In this document: piece after piece, positions 21,421 to 35,365 of the stretch | How the letters are laid out: each line of letters opens with the position of its first letter | Numbering within the stretch: position 1 is the first letter of the stretch | Origin: Straminergon stramineum | Taxonomy: Eukaryota > Streptophyta > Bryopsida > Hypnales > Calliergonaceae | Direction of reading: 5' to 3' | DNA length: 64,000 nucleotides | NCBI GenBank assembly: GCA_963920665.1 | Contig: OY987270.1 | Location: forward strand, 19,370,019-19,434,018 | Program-made: the position numbers and the translations under genes | Notes under the pieces: generated by a model | Told to the model about the DNA's origin: nothing | Database searches by the model: none | The model's input: the letters and a program-made list of their open reading frames with translations, nothing else

Positions 21421-24400
21421 ATGGGTGACGAGTCGCCGTTCCGGAATACAGTTCTGAAGGGCAAGGTGGCGCTTATCACAGGCGGTGGCTCAGGGATAGG
21501 GTTCGAGATCGCCACCCAGTATGGGCTTCATGGCGCCAAGGTGGCCATCATGGGCCGCCGCAGACATGTTCTCGATTCAGCTGTGGAGACGCTGGAAAGT
21601 CTCGGCATCAAGGTGAACCCTCTTTCCATTCTGTTTGATGATTTTCAAAGGCGATGGTGTATAATTGGAAAGAGTCTCTGTATACCTGAATTTTTAGGTC
21701 TCATGTGTTTCTTAGGCTCTTTTGAGTGGTCATATAAGGTAGAGGGCTCCATTAAGCATACAATACATTAGAGACTCCATTGACCATACGGGTGAGCTTT
21801 GAATTGTGCTAATTGTGAAAATACTTGATCTGTTTATATTTGGGGTTTTTTTCAATTGTTTTGTATTTTAACACAAAATAAATGTGCAAAATTTTAGGTG
21901 GTGCAAGTGTCTAGATTGTTGTAGGGAAAGGTTCAAAGTTCAGCTGTATGGTGATGGAACCTCTCCCTTTCTCCCTTACTGTATGGTGAATGGAGACCTT
22001 ACATTAGGGACTTTCTTTATTCAATATTTATTTTCTTTTTGACCGACACATGTTCTTCAGTGCTTCTGGCGATGCAAAATTAACTCTATTTGAATTGTAT
22101 TTTTCACAACATGGCCATTGGTCAAATTGGTCATTTCAGAACCGTGCATTCTTGGGTCTATTAGAAGTTAAGATTTGTTGTGGTGTGTGGGAGAGCAGGC
22201 TATAGGTGTGGAGGGGGATGTGCGCAAGAAGGAAGATGCTGTCCGTGTTGTGGAGACGGTGGTGAACGAGTTGGGCAGGCTCGATATTCTTATAAATGGT
22301 GCTGCCGGCAATTTTCTGGTTGCTGCAGAGGACCTGTCTCCGAATGGCTTCAAGACTGGTAAGATTGCTGGTTGATTTTCGGTTTACTGTGCGTGGAAAC
22401 GTTGATGGGAGATGAGAGAGTATGCGATTAACGTTCCAAGTTGCTATTCTTGATAAGCCCAGCACAATTTTTATTTATGCAGTACTGTCATATTTATTTG
22501 CTAAATTGCAGAATTGGCCTTGCTTTTACGGGGATGTGATGGTGTGGAACCGGTTTCTGTGGCTTTCAACTTTTCTAAGTGGTTTCATTATTAGAATGGA
22601 TTTTTCAATATTATCTTCGTTATTAATTTTGTGCGGGTCACGTCCCCAACTTTAGAGGATTCTTATGCACTAAAATATGTGTTATTTGGATACCAGATGA
22701 ATGGATTATCAGTTGCTGAAGTTTGAAGTATTAGGGTCCCAATCTATGTTGATTATCCTTCATCTATGAGTATTGCATCTGTAATGTTTCTCGTGGAATG
22801 ATCTTTGATTCGGATAGAACCGTGAGTATTGCATCTACGGTGTGCATCTCATGGAAACAACTTTGATTGTCGTAGGACCAGGAATATTGCATCTTCATTG
22901 TATTTCATAGAGTCATCTTTAATTGTTCCAGAATCGAAAAGTATCTCATTTTGTACAAGTTTCGCATGTTTGGATGGCACTTGCACTGTAAGTGGGCACT
23001 TTTTCAACCCACAGGAAAGGACCCTACCTTCTTGTGAATTCTTTGAGCTCTCGTTTGATGTTCCCACTTTGATGAAAATTGTGCAGTGATGGATATCGAC
23101 GCCGTAGGGACCTTCACGATGTGCCATGCAGCCGTGAACTATCTAAAGAAGGGAGGTAAAGGAAAGGGTCCAACCGAAGGGGGAGTGATCATCAACATCA
23201 GTGCCACATTGCATTACACTGCAAATTGGTATCAAATTCACGTTTCTGCTGCTAAGGTGTAGCTTTTCTTTTCTTCATTTGATATTTTTCCATTTCAGAT
23301 GTTGTTGAGAAAGATGCTTTGCGTGTCACCCGGAGAGGATTGGCATTAAACTCGTCCCTCCTCTAGCTTCTAGTTGGACAGGAAACAATTCTAACTGCTT
23401 TCTACTCTTGTAGAAATCACTATTATAGGTATTGCGCTTCATATTGTGGCTCGATAATCGGCGGCTATTATTGAAGCTTCCGTTTTGAGATGCAGGCAGC
23501 AGTTGACAGTCTTACAAGAAGTTTAGCCTTGGAGTTCGGTACAGATTACAGCATCCGCTGCAATGGTATTGCTCCAGGTCCCATTTCTGGTACTCCTGGC
23601 ATGAGCAAATTGAACCCAGAGGAAGTTGGAAAGTCTACTGAATATGTCCCTCTTGGAAGGATGGGGGAAAAGTGGGACATAGCCATGGCTGCTATATTTC
23701 TTGCAGCTGAAACAGGTAATGTTTTGTTCTGAAGCTCGGCAATCACGAGATTTCTAGCATATGATTTTTATTTTCTTGGGGATTTATTGATGCTATTTAA
23801 TTGGTTGAGACTTACAGATCGATACTACATATAGTTCATTTATTAGGAGAGCTAAGGTTGTGAGCGGACCGTGTACGATCCTTATTTGGAAGGTTGTGAG
23901 TAAAGCTGACGGACAACCCCCTAAGTGCCCCTCTGGAAGCTAATAATCAGTTATAGTAACTTCCAAACACATTCTTATGTTTAAGGTTGTTTTCTCCTTT
24001 ACTATTGGTAGACCTTACTATCTTCCTTGAAGCTTCCTTAATGACTTATTTCAACTCCTGTGGATATGAAAGCGGTGGAAGTGGCTACTTTTTGACTATG
24101 GAATCGTAGGGGTTAAGTGTGCTGTGGAACCATTGCATATATTAACATGGACCTTTTATCCGACAGACCTTCTCATCAGTAAGCGATTTAGAATTACATT
24201 TCTTTGAAAAGGTGCCATGCCCACTGTGCTTACCTGAACATGATGTAATGACTGAATTTGACTCTGCATGTGGCAGGTAATTACATCAATGGCGCAGTCT
24301 TACCAGTAGATGGTGGCTCATGGTTGTCAAAACCACGTTCGGTTTCCAAAGAGCAATTACGCGAATTTGGTCGTGCAGTCGAACAGAGGTCGAGGACTGT

Positions 24401-24425
24401 TAATCTGCCAAAGAGCAGGCTGTAA
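21421..24425 (+). CDS. DECR: Peroxisomal 2,4-dienoyl-CoA reductase (SDR family)
   Basis: The enzyme uses NADPH to reduce 2,4-dienoyl-CoA intermediates during peroxisomal breakdown of unsaturated fatty acids. Model: exons 21421-21612, 22199-22358, 23087-23256, 23496-23715 and 24277-24425, giving 296 aa with phases closing; Arabidopsis DECR is of similar size. The Rossmann cofactor loop TGGGSGIG is at residues 20-27. NAA-type sequence follows (INGAAGNFLVAAEDLSPNGF), then DIDAVGTF, ISATLHYTANWYQIHVSAAK with the conserved lysine, and GIAPGPISGTPGMSKL. As in DECR2-type enzymes, the canonical catalytic Tyr of YxxxK is not in place. The C-terminus is SRL, a PTS1 peroxisomal signal. Intron 1 holds a dispersed element shared with PIG-Q intron 1. 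Confidence 0.93.
21738..22008 (+). mobile_element. Second intronic GGTAGAGG family, copy in DECR intron 1
   Basis: About 80% similar along its length to 35638-35873. It opens GGTAGAGGGCTCCATT and closes AATGGAGACCTTACA, an inverted match. Shared internal blocks include GTGAGCTTTGAATT, GTGAAAATACTTGAT, TTGTTGTAGGGAAAGGTTC and CTCTCCCTTTCTCCCTTACT. A short duplication near the left end makes this copy longer. It does not code. Confidence 0.75.
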
Positions 24426-27400
24426 TGCTATTGCGAATGGCCTAATTGTCATGAAATGACCGACTTGCATTGGATAGTAGAGAACCATTGTTCATGTGAC
24501 TTCCAGGCATTATCCTATGACCACGTTTGATTTTGTCGCGAGGTTTCTTTGTATTCATTATTCATCGGCTTCTGTCTAATCAGAAATGAACCTGAATAGA
24601 CGGGCTGTTGTTGAATCACGTACTTTAGGTGTGAGGATTCTGCAGCTAAAGAGCTCGTAGACTTTACAAAGATAAAAATTCTTATTTCATTGCTGGGAGT
24701 TGTTCAGAGCTAATTTCTGTCGGTCTCGCATTCCACAATCGGCTCTTCGTCCTGTGTTTGATGCCATGAATTGCTTTTACATGTCCATATTTTTGATTGT
24801 GAGGTGTCTGTGAATACTCTGCATAAGTGACTGTGATAGTGAAAGTGAGCTTTGAACTGGGTACCTAGGGTTTGGTGAGCTAACACAAATATTATACCAA
24901 GAAGTTGTGGATGTTTTGCTTTATATTTATTTGCACACGCTGTGTTGATTGACCCCTTCAGTCAATTTTTGATTTACCATTGCAGTTGCTCTCAGAATTG
25001 TCACCAGGTCTTCTTTTCTGTCTTTATGGTGCCAGATTGCACCAGAAAAAAATAATTTGGTGAGAAAAATGGCAAAAAACTGTGAAATTTTTTGTCTTAA
25101 TACTATGAATTTTTTTTTAAATTTGGATGAAATTGCCAAATTGTGGAAGAAAATAGAATTATGGACATGTGATATGTGCTACTGTAATCTTTTCTATCCA
25201 TTATGTGGATGAATGTTGAAATTTGGAGCACCACTATAATATTTTATATTGCCACTTTGGCTCTTCATAAAGAACGAAAAAAAAATATTGATTGTCAATG
25301 GTTCCCTTCCTCCCACTCACAACATGCAATTGGAAGATCATTTTGGGACAAAAAAATCAAGGGGAATTGGAAGACCATTTTGGAACACAAGGAGTATCAC
25401 ATGATTGGTTCCATGTGAATAATAATAATAGGCATAACATTAATTAATAGGGATGAAAGTTCATCATGAAGCTTTCCCATGGTACAATCCAAGAAGCAAA
25501 ATTTTTTATTGTTGTCAAGTTTTATGTACTCAAAAAATAGGTCAAGAATAGAGAATTCAACACGTTAATTCTTGAAGGAACTTGAGGTCAACAAGTGGCT
25601 GAGGAATGACTTTCAAGATCACTATAGAAAATGAAGAATGTACATATTGGGCCCAAAATTGGATCATTCTTGAGTGGCTACCTTGGTAATAGGTCTCGTC
25701 ATTTCAAGTTTATTACAACTCAAGAAACAAGAAACTAAATCATATTTCAATACCATAGTATTATGATATAATTTATTTCATATTTATTTATTTGCATACA
25801 AATAAATTATACTTTGGCTCCATTATTGAATAATGATATAGATAGAGCTTGAATTTATTACATGTAGTTCATTTGCAATTCATCAGCTACATTCACCTTA
25901 TGAACCCAAAAATCATCATGTATCCATAGTATCATATATGGATGGATCAATAAGGTATTTATTAAGTTGATCTTAATTTCAAGGTGTGGTTTTAAATTTG
26001 GGATGGATGAATTGTTGAACCCATACAAATATGAAGAGAATCAATTTAACTTTGTGACTAAAACAACAATACTTTAAAGTCTTTGCTTGATGCTTGAGAC
26101 ATTATAGTATATGGGCATGGCCTAATAATATCCTTCAACCAAGGCCCACCAATAAAGCTATGAAGAACATCCCAAGACACAATTCCAAACTCACTTACTT
26201 TGACTTTGACTCTTGGCTTCTAGGGCAAGGCAATGAAAAATTAACAAATAAAAAAGTTCAAAAGGTTGTATTTTTTGTAGTTTGTATTATTAAAATTATC
26301 AAATGAAAAAATGAAAATTTTAAAATCAATTAAAGATCCAATAATAGTGGTTTTAGGAATTATAATGTTTGGGGTTTAAAGTTTCAAAAAAATTGAAGTT
26401 TATGAGGTTCTAATCTTACAAATTCTTAAACTACAATAGTTGATCGAACCAACTCCTTAGAATTGCAAATTATAAGTTTTGCAAATTATGATTTTCTTGA
26501 AGCTTTCTAGTTTAAAATTTTTTTAAGTAAAATAAATTTTTCCTAAGTTCACATCTTTATTTCAAGATTATTCAATTTTTCAATATATAAAAATTCTAAA
26601 TTAATGACACTTTCAATTTTTCAATTTTCTAACTAGTTTAGACTTTTTGTGTTTGTAAATTTATAATTTCTAAAATTTTAAAGAATATAAATGATAAAGA
26701 AAGTAGTACTCCATTATCTAACACACTTTAATCAATTTCATTGTAATTGACAATTATAATTAATGTTGAATAGTTACTATTTTGGCACAAATTGAACTAT
26801 CTCCATACTAATTTAGTGTTTTTGTTGGAATTTAGTTGAAAAGTAATGTTCATATTGACATTTTGTATCAACTACATTAGCAATATTGTTGACATTTAGT
26901 CTTAGAGTTCATAATTAGTGTTGCAAAATTCTAAATATCATTATTAATGCACTAAATGTGTTCCCTAAACCATGTCTTTTTTTAAATAATTGGTACTTGC
27001 TCATTACACAATGTTCAAAACAAATGCATCAAAATTCCTGCATGGATTGCATAATACACCACATGAACTTTGACCTCTTCAAACTTTTGCTTATAATATT
27101 TGAATGTCATTTGGGGACTTTACCTAATTTTCATTGCAATTTGTCTCTTTATGACTAAAACATTAAAATCTCGGTTGCTAACATTCAAAGCATGGTGTTA
27201 GACAACTTTTGCTTGATTCTAGGTGATTTAACCTTATGTATTTAAAATTCTAGCTATTATACTATTATAGAATCTAATGTTGTAAACACATGTTTGGATT
27301 GGATCTTTGTAACAAATTCAAAAACAAGTGATCCAATAATTGTAAAGTCTGGATTTGCAATTTATTAAGAAGGTAGGTCTTGATTTCATTTACCAATTAG

Positions 27401-28382
27401 TTCATTATTAGTATTTGAAATTAAAAAATATTGATATCATTGCACATAGATCATAATTTAATATACTCATGCAAGTAAAGGATAGATGTGATTATTATTA
27501 TATTAAACTAGAAATAACAACAAGAATCAATGCATATATTGAATTTACATATGTGAAAAGAGAACTTTAGTTACAAAATTTATAATTGAAGAATATTATG
27601 ACTAGGAGGGGTACCTTCGGAAGGTTCAAAGATTCCACCTTTGTATTGATCCTTTTAATTGTAATCTTTCTAGTTCTCCTCAATCCTATAATCCCTTATC
27701 TATAATATTTGCCTATCATATTGACTATTCATAATTTTTGAACTATTTCACATGTTCTTGTATGCCAAAAGTTGTAACATCAACATTGTTATCCACCCGA
27801 AAGATAGTACACCTCTTGGTGTTTGCATTGGTTATCCCCCCTTCTAATGCCAAAAATCACAGGCCATTGATTTTCTTTTTAAAATGTTTCCCCCCCTTGA
27901 ATGTTGTCAATTGCTTAAATAATCACACGTTGTTGATCTTTAAGATATGATCTGAGCCATCCAAATACAAAATACAAAATACAATATTAGATATGATATA
28001 AATACAAATATGATACATATTACAAATACAATACGTATAGATTACATGTAAATATACACATACCGTACAAATATTTTGGGAGATATCCCATATTGAATGC
28101 CATTACAATGGCATGTAAAATTTACAAAGAAGTGGGGAGGGGGGAACAAATCTGAACTTAAATGAACTCAATTAAATTGTAATCTTTTTTAAAATGGGGG
28201 TGGTAAGAGGGGTAACTAAATTAAATTTAAATAATAATGAATTTAACATAGGTTTGTCTTTAGGGTAGATACCTCTACCTCACTATCCACCCAAAAGACA
28301 TATAAAAGTCTTTTCATGGTCTAAAGGAAGCCATATAGGATTCATGGTATAAAACAATGTGTACAAGAGAAAGCCTTGTGCT
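24426..28382. other. DECR 3' flank and AT-rich intergenic DNA
   Basis: About 450 bp after the stop have gene-like composition and are probably 3' UTR. After 24900 the DNA is AT-rich, with no gene, RNA gene or intact element that I recognise. Small local repeats occur, for example GGAAGA-CATTTTGG twice around 25340-25390, and ATACAAAATAC runs at 27960-28050. Confidence 0.5.
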
Positions 28383-28955
28383 TTAACCCCTAAAAGACCG
28401 AGGTACATTTCGAGCAGAAATTGTCAAAAACTATCACTTTTTAGGGTAGTAAGAAAAAAATGAAAAAAAAAAATTGTTTTTTCAAAATTCAACCGTCAAA
28501 TTTGTACTAGACTTCTTTAGGAATGTGTGGAAAAAAATTTAGAAACTTTGACCACATGGATTGAAAGATTATAATATTTGAAGTTAGGTGAGAAAGTTTT
28601 TTTCCAACCTTGCCCAACCTTGTCTACAAACTTTAACTCCTAGAATGAGATTCTTACACTAAACATGGTTATTTTTTTGACATTTTCATCTTGTATCATG
28701 TAAGCTACACATTTGCCAAATTTCAAAATCATAAGAAGAATTTTGCACATGTTGCCTAAGTTGCCAACAAAGTTTAGGGCAGCATCACTTTTGATTTGAG
28801 CACCCGATCAGAAAAAAATTAGATTTTCAAGAAGAAGGAACATAGTTACACATTATTTCCAAATTTCATGAACATCCAACCAGAAATGACTTTGTAGGAA
28901 CCTACCCGAGATTTCTTGTGAATGCTGAATGGACACTTGGTCCTTTAGCGATTAA
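28383..28955. mobile_element. TTAA-bounded element C (573 bp)
   Basis: Left border TTAACCCCTAAAAGACCGAG; right border on minus TTAATCGCTAAAGGACCAAG. Both ends sit on TTAA. The interior has long A and T runs and no coding frame. Confidence 0.6.
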
Positions 28956-29615
28956 GTATAGTTCTATAAATGTTGACCTTACGGAGATTTTTAGTAAAAT
29001 TTTACTAGAAATACATGTGTTTTCAATAAAATTTTACTAAGAATCACCTAAAGATCAGCACTTTCCCTTGTAAGACTATTCTACTAGAACTATACTTAAA
29101 ACACACCTTTCCCTTATAGTCATCTACATCCACTTCTAGTTTTAATTGGAAGCAAAACAATCAACCTCCAATTGGAAAAATTGCAAGAGTGAATGCTTTG
29201 CTCCCAATGAATGTTGAAGGCCAAAATCTTTTATTTAAATCTAAAAATCATTTTACAACAAAAGCTAGATCTTATAATACATTCTAATGCTCATATTTCT
29301 ATTGACAAATATGGAGTCAGTATGGATAGGGATCTTTGATTAATCTAATTTAAAAAATAAAAATAAAAATGGTATTTGATGATGATATTGACTTAATATA
29401 TACAAGACTGTTAAATTAAAAAAATATAAAAACAAATAATATAGATCATATCATTCAGTACAACAAATTTGATATGGAAGACATTTTATATTATAATTGT
29501 CTTATGTATAACACCATAAACAATACTTCCATGGGCAAGTGCACAATATGGTCATCTAATTCTTGAATAAAGATTCCATAAAGATTTGTACACTTTGTAT
29601 ACATTGTGCATTTTG

Positions 29616-30554
29616 TTAACCCACTACATTTTGGGACCAAACTACGTTTTTGACAACATCCCAATTTTGGGCAACTCACTACAAATGGAATTTTTATTTT
29701 TTCCCTTGAATTTTTCACACTACATGGAGACCAAATTTTTCTTCAAAAGCCCAACAATTTTCATAACTTTTGACTACATAGTTAAAAACTTATTGTTTGA
29801 TATGTAGTTTTTTCTCGGTTGGATAGTGTGGGCTGACTTTAAATAACCACTTTTTCCTTACACAAATATTTGAAATTGGTTTTCAAAATTTATATATACA
29901 TGGAAAGTTTTGAATCATTCTATTTTGATCAATGAAATGAAAGGTTTGAGGATTTTTAGATTGCAAGAAATTATGGATCCTCTACCCTAAAATAAATTGC
30001 AAAATCCTTTATTTAATTCATTTTTTAATATTTTTTGTAAAAAATAAAATCTTAGGATGAAAATTGTTTATTACAACATTAAAACCATTGGCATTGGAAT
30101 TTTCCACTAATTAGATAAATAAATTCTTAACAATTTTATATTTTGAATCTTTCTCTACTTCTCTCTACTTATTCTTTTTTTCTTATATGTTGTACAATTC
30201 TAAGTGATCTAAATTTTTTCAAGGAAGTAGCCAACTTGCCTTGAAGAAGGAATCCAAAGAAGTACCACCATTTTGGACATTTATTCATACAAATGTGACC
30301 TTATGAGTGCAGCTATCATGTTTTTCAAAGGGCTAGAAAAATAATTTCTAACAATTCAAATGCTAATATCTTGCAATCCACATGGTGAAAACTTATGAAA
30401 TGTTTTCCACATCTTTTCAAAACACTGTACAACAAAAGCCTACAATTACATGTGCCCATAAATGGGTTTTTTCGTAAATTTGGTACTTGTACTAGAAATG
30501 GCAGTTTTGGAGAGTTTTTGGTGAAAATATAGTCAAAGAATTTAGGGGATTCAA
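29616..30554. mobile_element. TTAA-family element D, copy 1 (right border decayed)
   Basis: Related along its length to 32683-33579 and 59382-60289. Shared blocks: AATTTTTCACACTACATGG-like sequence, AACTTGCCTTGAAGAAGG, ACCACCATTTTGGACATTT, and GCTAATATCTTGCAATCC. The left border is TTAACCC; the right border reads TTTAGGGGATTCAA, so the last TTAA is mutated. Confidence 0.55.
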
Positions 30555-32682
30555 ATTACTAGATTTAAAATCAATTTTATAATTATAGAGCATTTCCATG
30601 AAAAATAAAATGAAATAGTTCTATGTATAAAAAATATAAAAAATTAAAATTAAACTTTAGTTTGTAAATATATATTTTTTTAGATTTTGAATTCCAAAAC
30701 ACACCACTTTAATATGATTAGTTTTGATAATTTCTATTGAAACTTTGGTTGTAAAGGTAATTGACATTCAATTTTAGATCTCAAAATTCTATAAAATATT
30801 CACCTTGAAAATTATATTTTGGAATTATCTTTATAAAAGAAGCCATATTACAATGCTTTAAATTAGACAAAATTTTAAAATACACTATAAATATAAATTT
30901 TAATTTATTGACTCAAAATATTCAAAGGGGTCTGAAAATTTTCAAAGTTCCTTATTTTCGTATTTACGAATGTGTAGAAAAATTTACAGGTCACAATTAT
31001 ACCAAGAACCATTTTTTTCATAAAATTCAAGTAATACTTTTGCAAGTGGGATATTCAATGTTTTGAAAGAACAAAATGCATTAGAGTGAAAGTGAAGCTT
31101 CAAAAGGGTTGTGAATTCCCTAGACATTCCCAAAGTTGCCAGTTCTACTTTGATAGAAAAGATGTAGTACACAGAGGCTGCTGACGTGACGGGGAACCTT
31201 GTGACCTTGCATGCGCAACGAGTGAGGGATTTCCACGTATGAGGAAGGAAGTACAAGGCAAGCGTGCTTGTCATTTCCACCAAACCCATCCAACCCGTCT
31301 TGGATTTTGTCAGAGTGTTGGACCTTCAAGGCTCTATCTTCGAGAGCTTCGGCGAGGGTTTTTCTGTTGATTTGTTTTAGCTTCTCCTCTCCATTCATTT
31401 TAGATTTTGGTTTCAAGTCATCTCTTCTGATTCTTCAAATCAATAATTGGTACACTAATTTCACAAAATGTGAAGCACACTAGTTTCACAATGTTGCACA
31501 AGCTTGAATTCAAGCTTCAAGCTTCAGTAATGGATGCATCCCGAAGTTTGGTTCGTAGTTACTAGTGTACAGGAAATTTAGTCCCTATACCTGAGCAGTC
31601 AAGGCGCATCCCATGAAAGTAGGGTTCTTCCACTGCAGCGCACTCCATAAGAGAAATGGTGGCAACATCCTAGGGCTATTATTCTACAAAAATCATAATA
31701 TTTCTAATCTAGTCTTGGAGCAACATCTAGTATGTTACCACCACATCTTTCCTCCACTACTAGGAAGGTGCCTAAGGAACTCCAACAATGCACTTTCAAC
31801 AGAGCTCTTACTAAAAACATCAATGCAAGTCAATCCAGACGTGTCAAGGTATAAGTGTGCCAAAGCATGGCCATGTCATGAAAGACTGTGAATACAACAA
31901 CAAACGTTGGAATGGAAACTTGGCGCCAAAGTCCAAATGACGGGTGCCACTTGATGAAATCATTGGCGCGAAATATGAGAGTGATCACGTTCCAACATGC
32001 TTCTTGCTTTCGAACGCAGTCTGAGAACTTGATCATCATGAACAAGAGCTGACTAGGGAACGTTGCTTAGATGGCCCTTCTTAGGCTTCACTTTTATTCT
32101 AATGGTATTAGAAGTAAATTTTATAATATCTATTTTATAATTTTTTTTGGATGGTTATACAAGATTAATATTCTCAAACCATCTAAAATTTATTTAAAAT
32201 TTATTTAGTACTAAGACTAATTTTCTATATTTGTCCACAATCTTTTAAAATTCTCAAAAGTGACACTGAGACACAAAATGTATATCACCCTATCATACAT
32301 TCATCCCCATGTGACTTTGAAGTCTTTTTTCAATTGTTGAGACATTATAGTTCAATCAATGTTTAATTGTAGTGAATCTATGAATTATAATTAGTAGATT
32401 CATTTATTTTTGCCTTGTTTTCTAAACTTTTGTTCAATTTTCCAACTTAAGAATGGCTTGTTTGACTTGTTCTAACTCCTTGGGGTCAATATTGGGGACT
32501 AAGATGATCAACTTTGTCATTCACGCCTATTAATTAACTTAGAAATGCTATGGATTGCAAAAAATGTTCAATGAGTGACTTCTAGTAAAGGTTCATGTGT
32601 AAGCAAAGAATATTCCTATTCATCCATGAAAGTGATAATTAAGGAATAGTTTTTGGATGAATATACTAACTAACTAATTCTA
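30555..32682. other. Intergenic region with a weak gene-like patch
   Basis: The stretch 30984-32050 is less AT-biased than its flanks. Minus frames there (31120-31416, starting MNGEEKLKQINRKTLAEAL) could be coding, but I recognise no domain and see frame breaks. The rest shows nothing. Confidence 0.3.
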
Positions 32683-33579
32683 TTAATCCCTAAAGGACCA
32701 ACCATGTGAGTGGAGATTTGACTTATTTAGGCTGAATTTTTTTATACAAGGTGCGGACAAGGAATGTCTTCCATGAGTGCTAAATTTCATTACATTTGAG
32801 TATACAAGTGAAAAGGTATGATGCAAAATGTTGTTTGTTTCTCAACTCGGACAACTCGGATTTTCGAAAAATCTCTTTTTTCAAAAATAAAAACTTAAAG
32901 TTGGTTTTACATATATATATATATACACACACACACACAAGGAAAGCTTTAAATCAGTCCATCGATCAAAGAGATGAAAGTTGTGAGGAGTTTTAGTTTG
33001 TAGGTAGTTATGGAATCTCTACCCTAAAATCAACTTTGAAGTCCTTTATTTAACTCAATTTTTGATATTTTTTGAAAAAAAATAAAATCATAGGATGTAG
33101 ATTGTTTATTAATACATTACAATTGTTGGAATTGGCATTATTCAATTCCATAATTAAATTCTTGATAATTTTGAATCATTCTCTCCTTCTTTCTACTTAC
33201 TATTTTTTTTGTATATGTTGTACAATTCCAAATGATTCAAAAAATTTCAAGTATATAGCCAACTTGCCTTGAAGAAGGAATCCAAAGATGCACCACCATT
33301 TTGGACATTTTTTCATACAAATGTGACCTTCTAAAGTGTTGCTGCTTGTTTTTTTGCAAGGCCAAAAAAATGATTTTTGACAATTTAAATGCTAATATCT
33401 TGCAATCCAAATGGTGGAGATTCCTAAAACTTTTTCCACATCTTTTCAAAAGAGCTTGCTACAAGATCATGCAGTTACATGTGCCTAAATTTCTTTTTCT
33501 TGAATTTGGTACTTGTGCTAGAAATGGTAGTTTTGGAGCATTTTTGGTGGAAACATAGTCAAGGAACTTTAGGGATTAA
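32683..33579. mobile_element. TTAA-bounded element D, copy 2 (897 bp)
   Basis: Left border TTAATCCCTAAAGGACC; right border on minus TTAATCCCTAAAGTTCC. Both ends sit on TTAA. The body matches the copies at 29.6 and 59.4 kb. It includes a compound (TA)(CA) microsatellite at about 32910-32939. Confidence 0.7.
32910..32939. repeat. (TA)n(CA)n compound microsatellite
   Basis: About eight TA units are followed by about seven CA units, inside element D copy 2. Confidence 0.9.
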
Positions 33580-35365
33580 TGAGTGTGAGATTAATTTATC
33601 AAAATTACAGTATTTGCAAAGTAATTAAATCAATGGAGGTTGATGTATTCTTCTATTTTGCCAATTTCTACAAAATATACTTTTGTAATGGAGCTATTTT
33701 TTGAAGTGATGATAATTCAAGTAGGCAAGTGCCATTAGCAATAATTGGTGAGAACCAACAATTAATGAGAAAAGAAACGCTTTGAATTTTGAAAGGACAT
33801 GATGGCAACCAATCAAAATTTCAAGAAACCATCTAAATGAAGTATAAATAAGCAACTTGGCTTTGAGAGGCTATAAGCTTATAGCAATGGCTCATTTTAT
33901 TTATTAAGATAGCTATTGAAACTTCTTGAGGGTAGCTTCTATTGATCCTAAGTCTCCTCTGGGTTTTTTTAAGCTAAGAAAGGCAACAACTAGAGTAGGT
34001 AATTGGAAAATCAATTGACAATATGGAATTGAAAGATAATAATTGATAAGCTCTCAAAACTTCTTGAACATTAGGCATTTAGTGGTGAAAGAGAGGCTAC
34101 TTTACAAGCCACTTGTTCTGAGGCCCATCTCATTTTGCTTCCATCTAAGAGTATCCACATCCTTGGGTTTAAAATCTCACGCACAAAAAAACTTACATCT
34201 ATTTTTTGAAGAGACCTTGTAAATCTTGTTCCCTATCTTTGCTCATCAATACCACCAATAAATAGTCAAATGACCACTCATTCTCGCAAAATAAAAGATA
34301 AAGAGACTAAATTTAAGATGAACAAAGATTTTCAGGATCATTGCTTGCCACACTACTGGGATTGAGTGTCAAAAAAATATTGTGACGGGAGCCAAGAACA
34401 CTTATCATCCACATTTGAAGAGTGTCACACCCTTTAGCGCACAAGAATGTGGATGCTCCAAAGTCGGCATACCCATTGACCCAATTGTCTAACATCTCCA
34501 CCGCTCGTACATTTCACGGACTCATTAGCAGTCAAAGGAGGCTCACACTTGCCTCACTTTAGTGTCGGGCCCGACTGGAACCTGCTCAACTTTAAACTTG
34601 GACAGCTTGTATTCACTCATTGCCCGGCCAGCATCCATTAGGAGCTTCTGATCAGCCCTTCATCTCTGCAACTAAAATTTGCATATACCGACTCTTCTGT
34701 TTTGAAGACTCCGCGCTCGATGCCGTAGAATTCGCCGATCATTTGCAGCAGGAGGAGAACGAATCTTACTGTTGTGCAAGCTGGGAAGTTCACGTGAGAC
34801 TCAACGGAGTTGTTACAATTGTAGAGGATGTGAAATTTTGTTAACCCTAAAAGTTGACAGTGGTGCTGGAAAATTGGATCGATTGCTGTCAGGCTTAGCT
34901 GGCGAAGGGATGAACTGCTCTGGAAAGCAATCAAAGGGGTTTCCTACAGGATTCCAGGGATCGTCGTCGCCCTGTGTTGTGTTTGCGAAGCTTTAGGTTT
35001 TCACCTGTTTTTGGTGAATCTCTTAGTCTGTGGAGGACGAAGGAGGGGCGGCGGTGTGGATTCGAATACGGCGAAGGAACAGTAGTGAAGCGCTCATGTT
35101 CGGGGTGGAAGAGAAAGCACAATTAGGGGTTCATGGCTAAATGAGGAGTAGGAATCGTCCTGTGTTTGAGGCTTTGGGTTTTGAGCGAATTTCTGATTTT
35201 TTGAACGGATGAGGGTCGCTCGTGTCTCGTCAATGCAGGATCGGATCTCAGCGAAGCAACAGCAGTGAAGCTTGATTAGGGATTCATGACTGTGGTGATG
35301 TCGTGTTCAGCGTTACTCGATTAGGTCATGGAGAATGGAGTTCTTTTGTAAAGGAGGCGGAAGAA
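33580..35365. other. Intergenic DNA and PIG-Q upstream region
   Basis: Up to about 34300 the DNA is AT-rich with no gene. From 34500 to 35365 it becomes CpG-rich, as expected for the promoter and leader of PIG-Q. Minus frames at 34313-34501 and 34638-34934 contain some protein-like text (MIGEFYGIERGVFKTEES), but I could not join them into a gene, so a decayed divergent gene remains only a possibility. Confidence 0.4.

Noticed and set aside
31120..31416. Minus-strand frame MNGEEKLKQINRKTLAEAL...
   Set aside because: Looks somewhat protein-like, but no domain, neighbouring exon or continuous frame could be found.
34313..34934. Minus-strand frames upstream of PIG-Q
   Set aside because: Stops prevent joining them and no homology is recognised; described only as a possible remnant.
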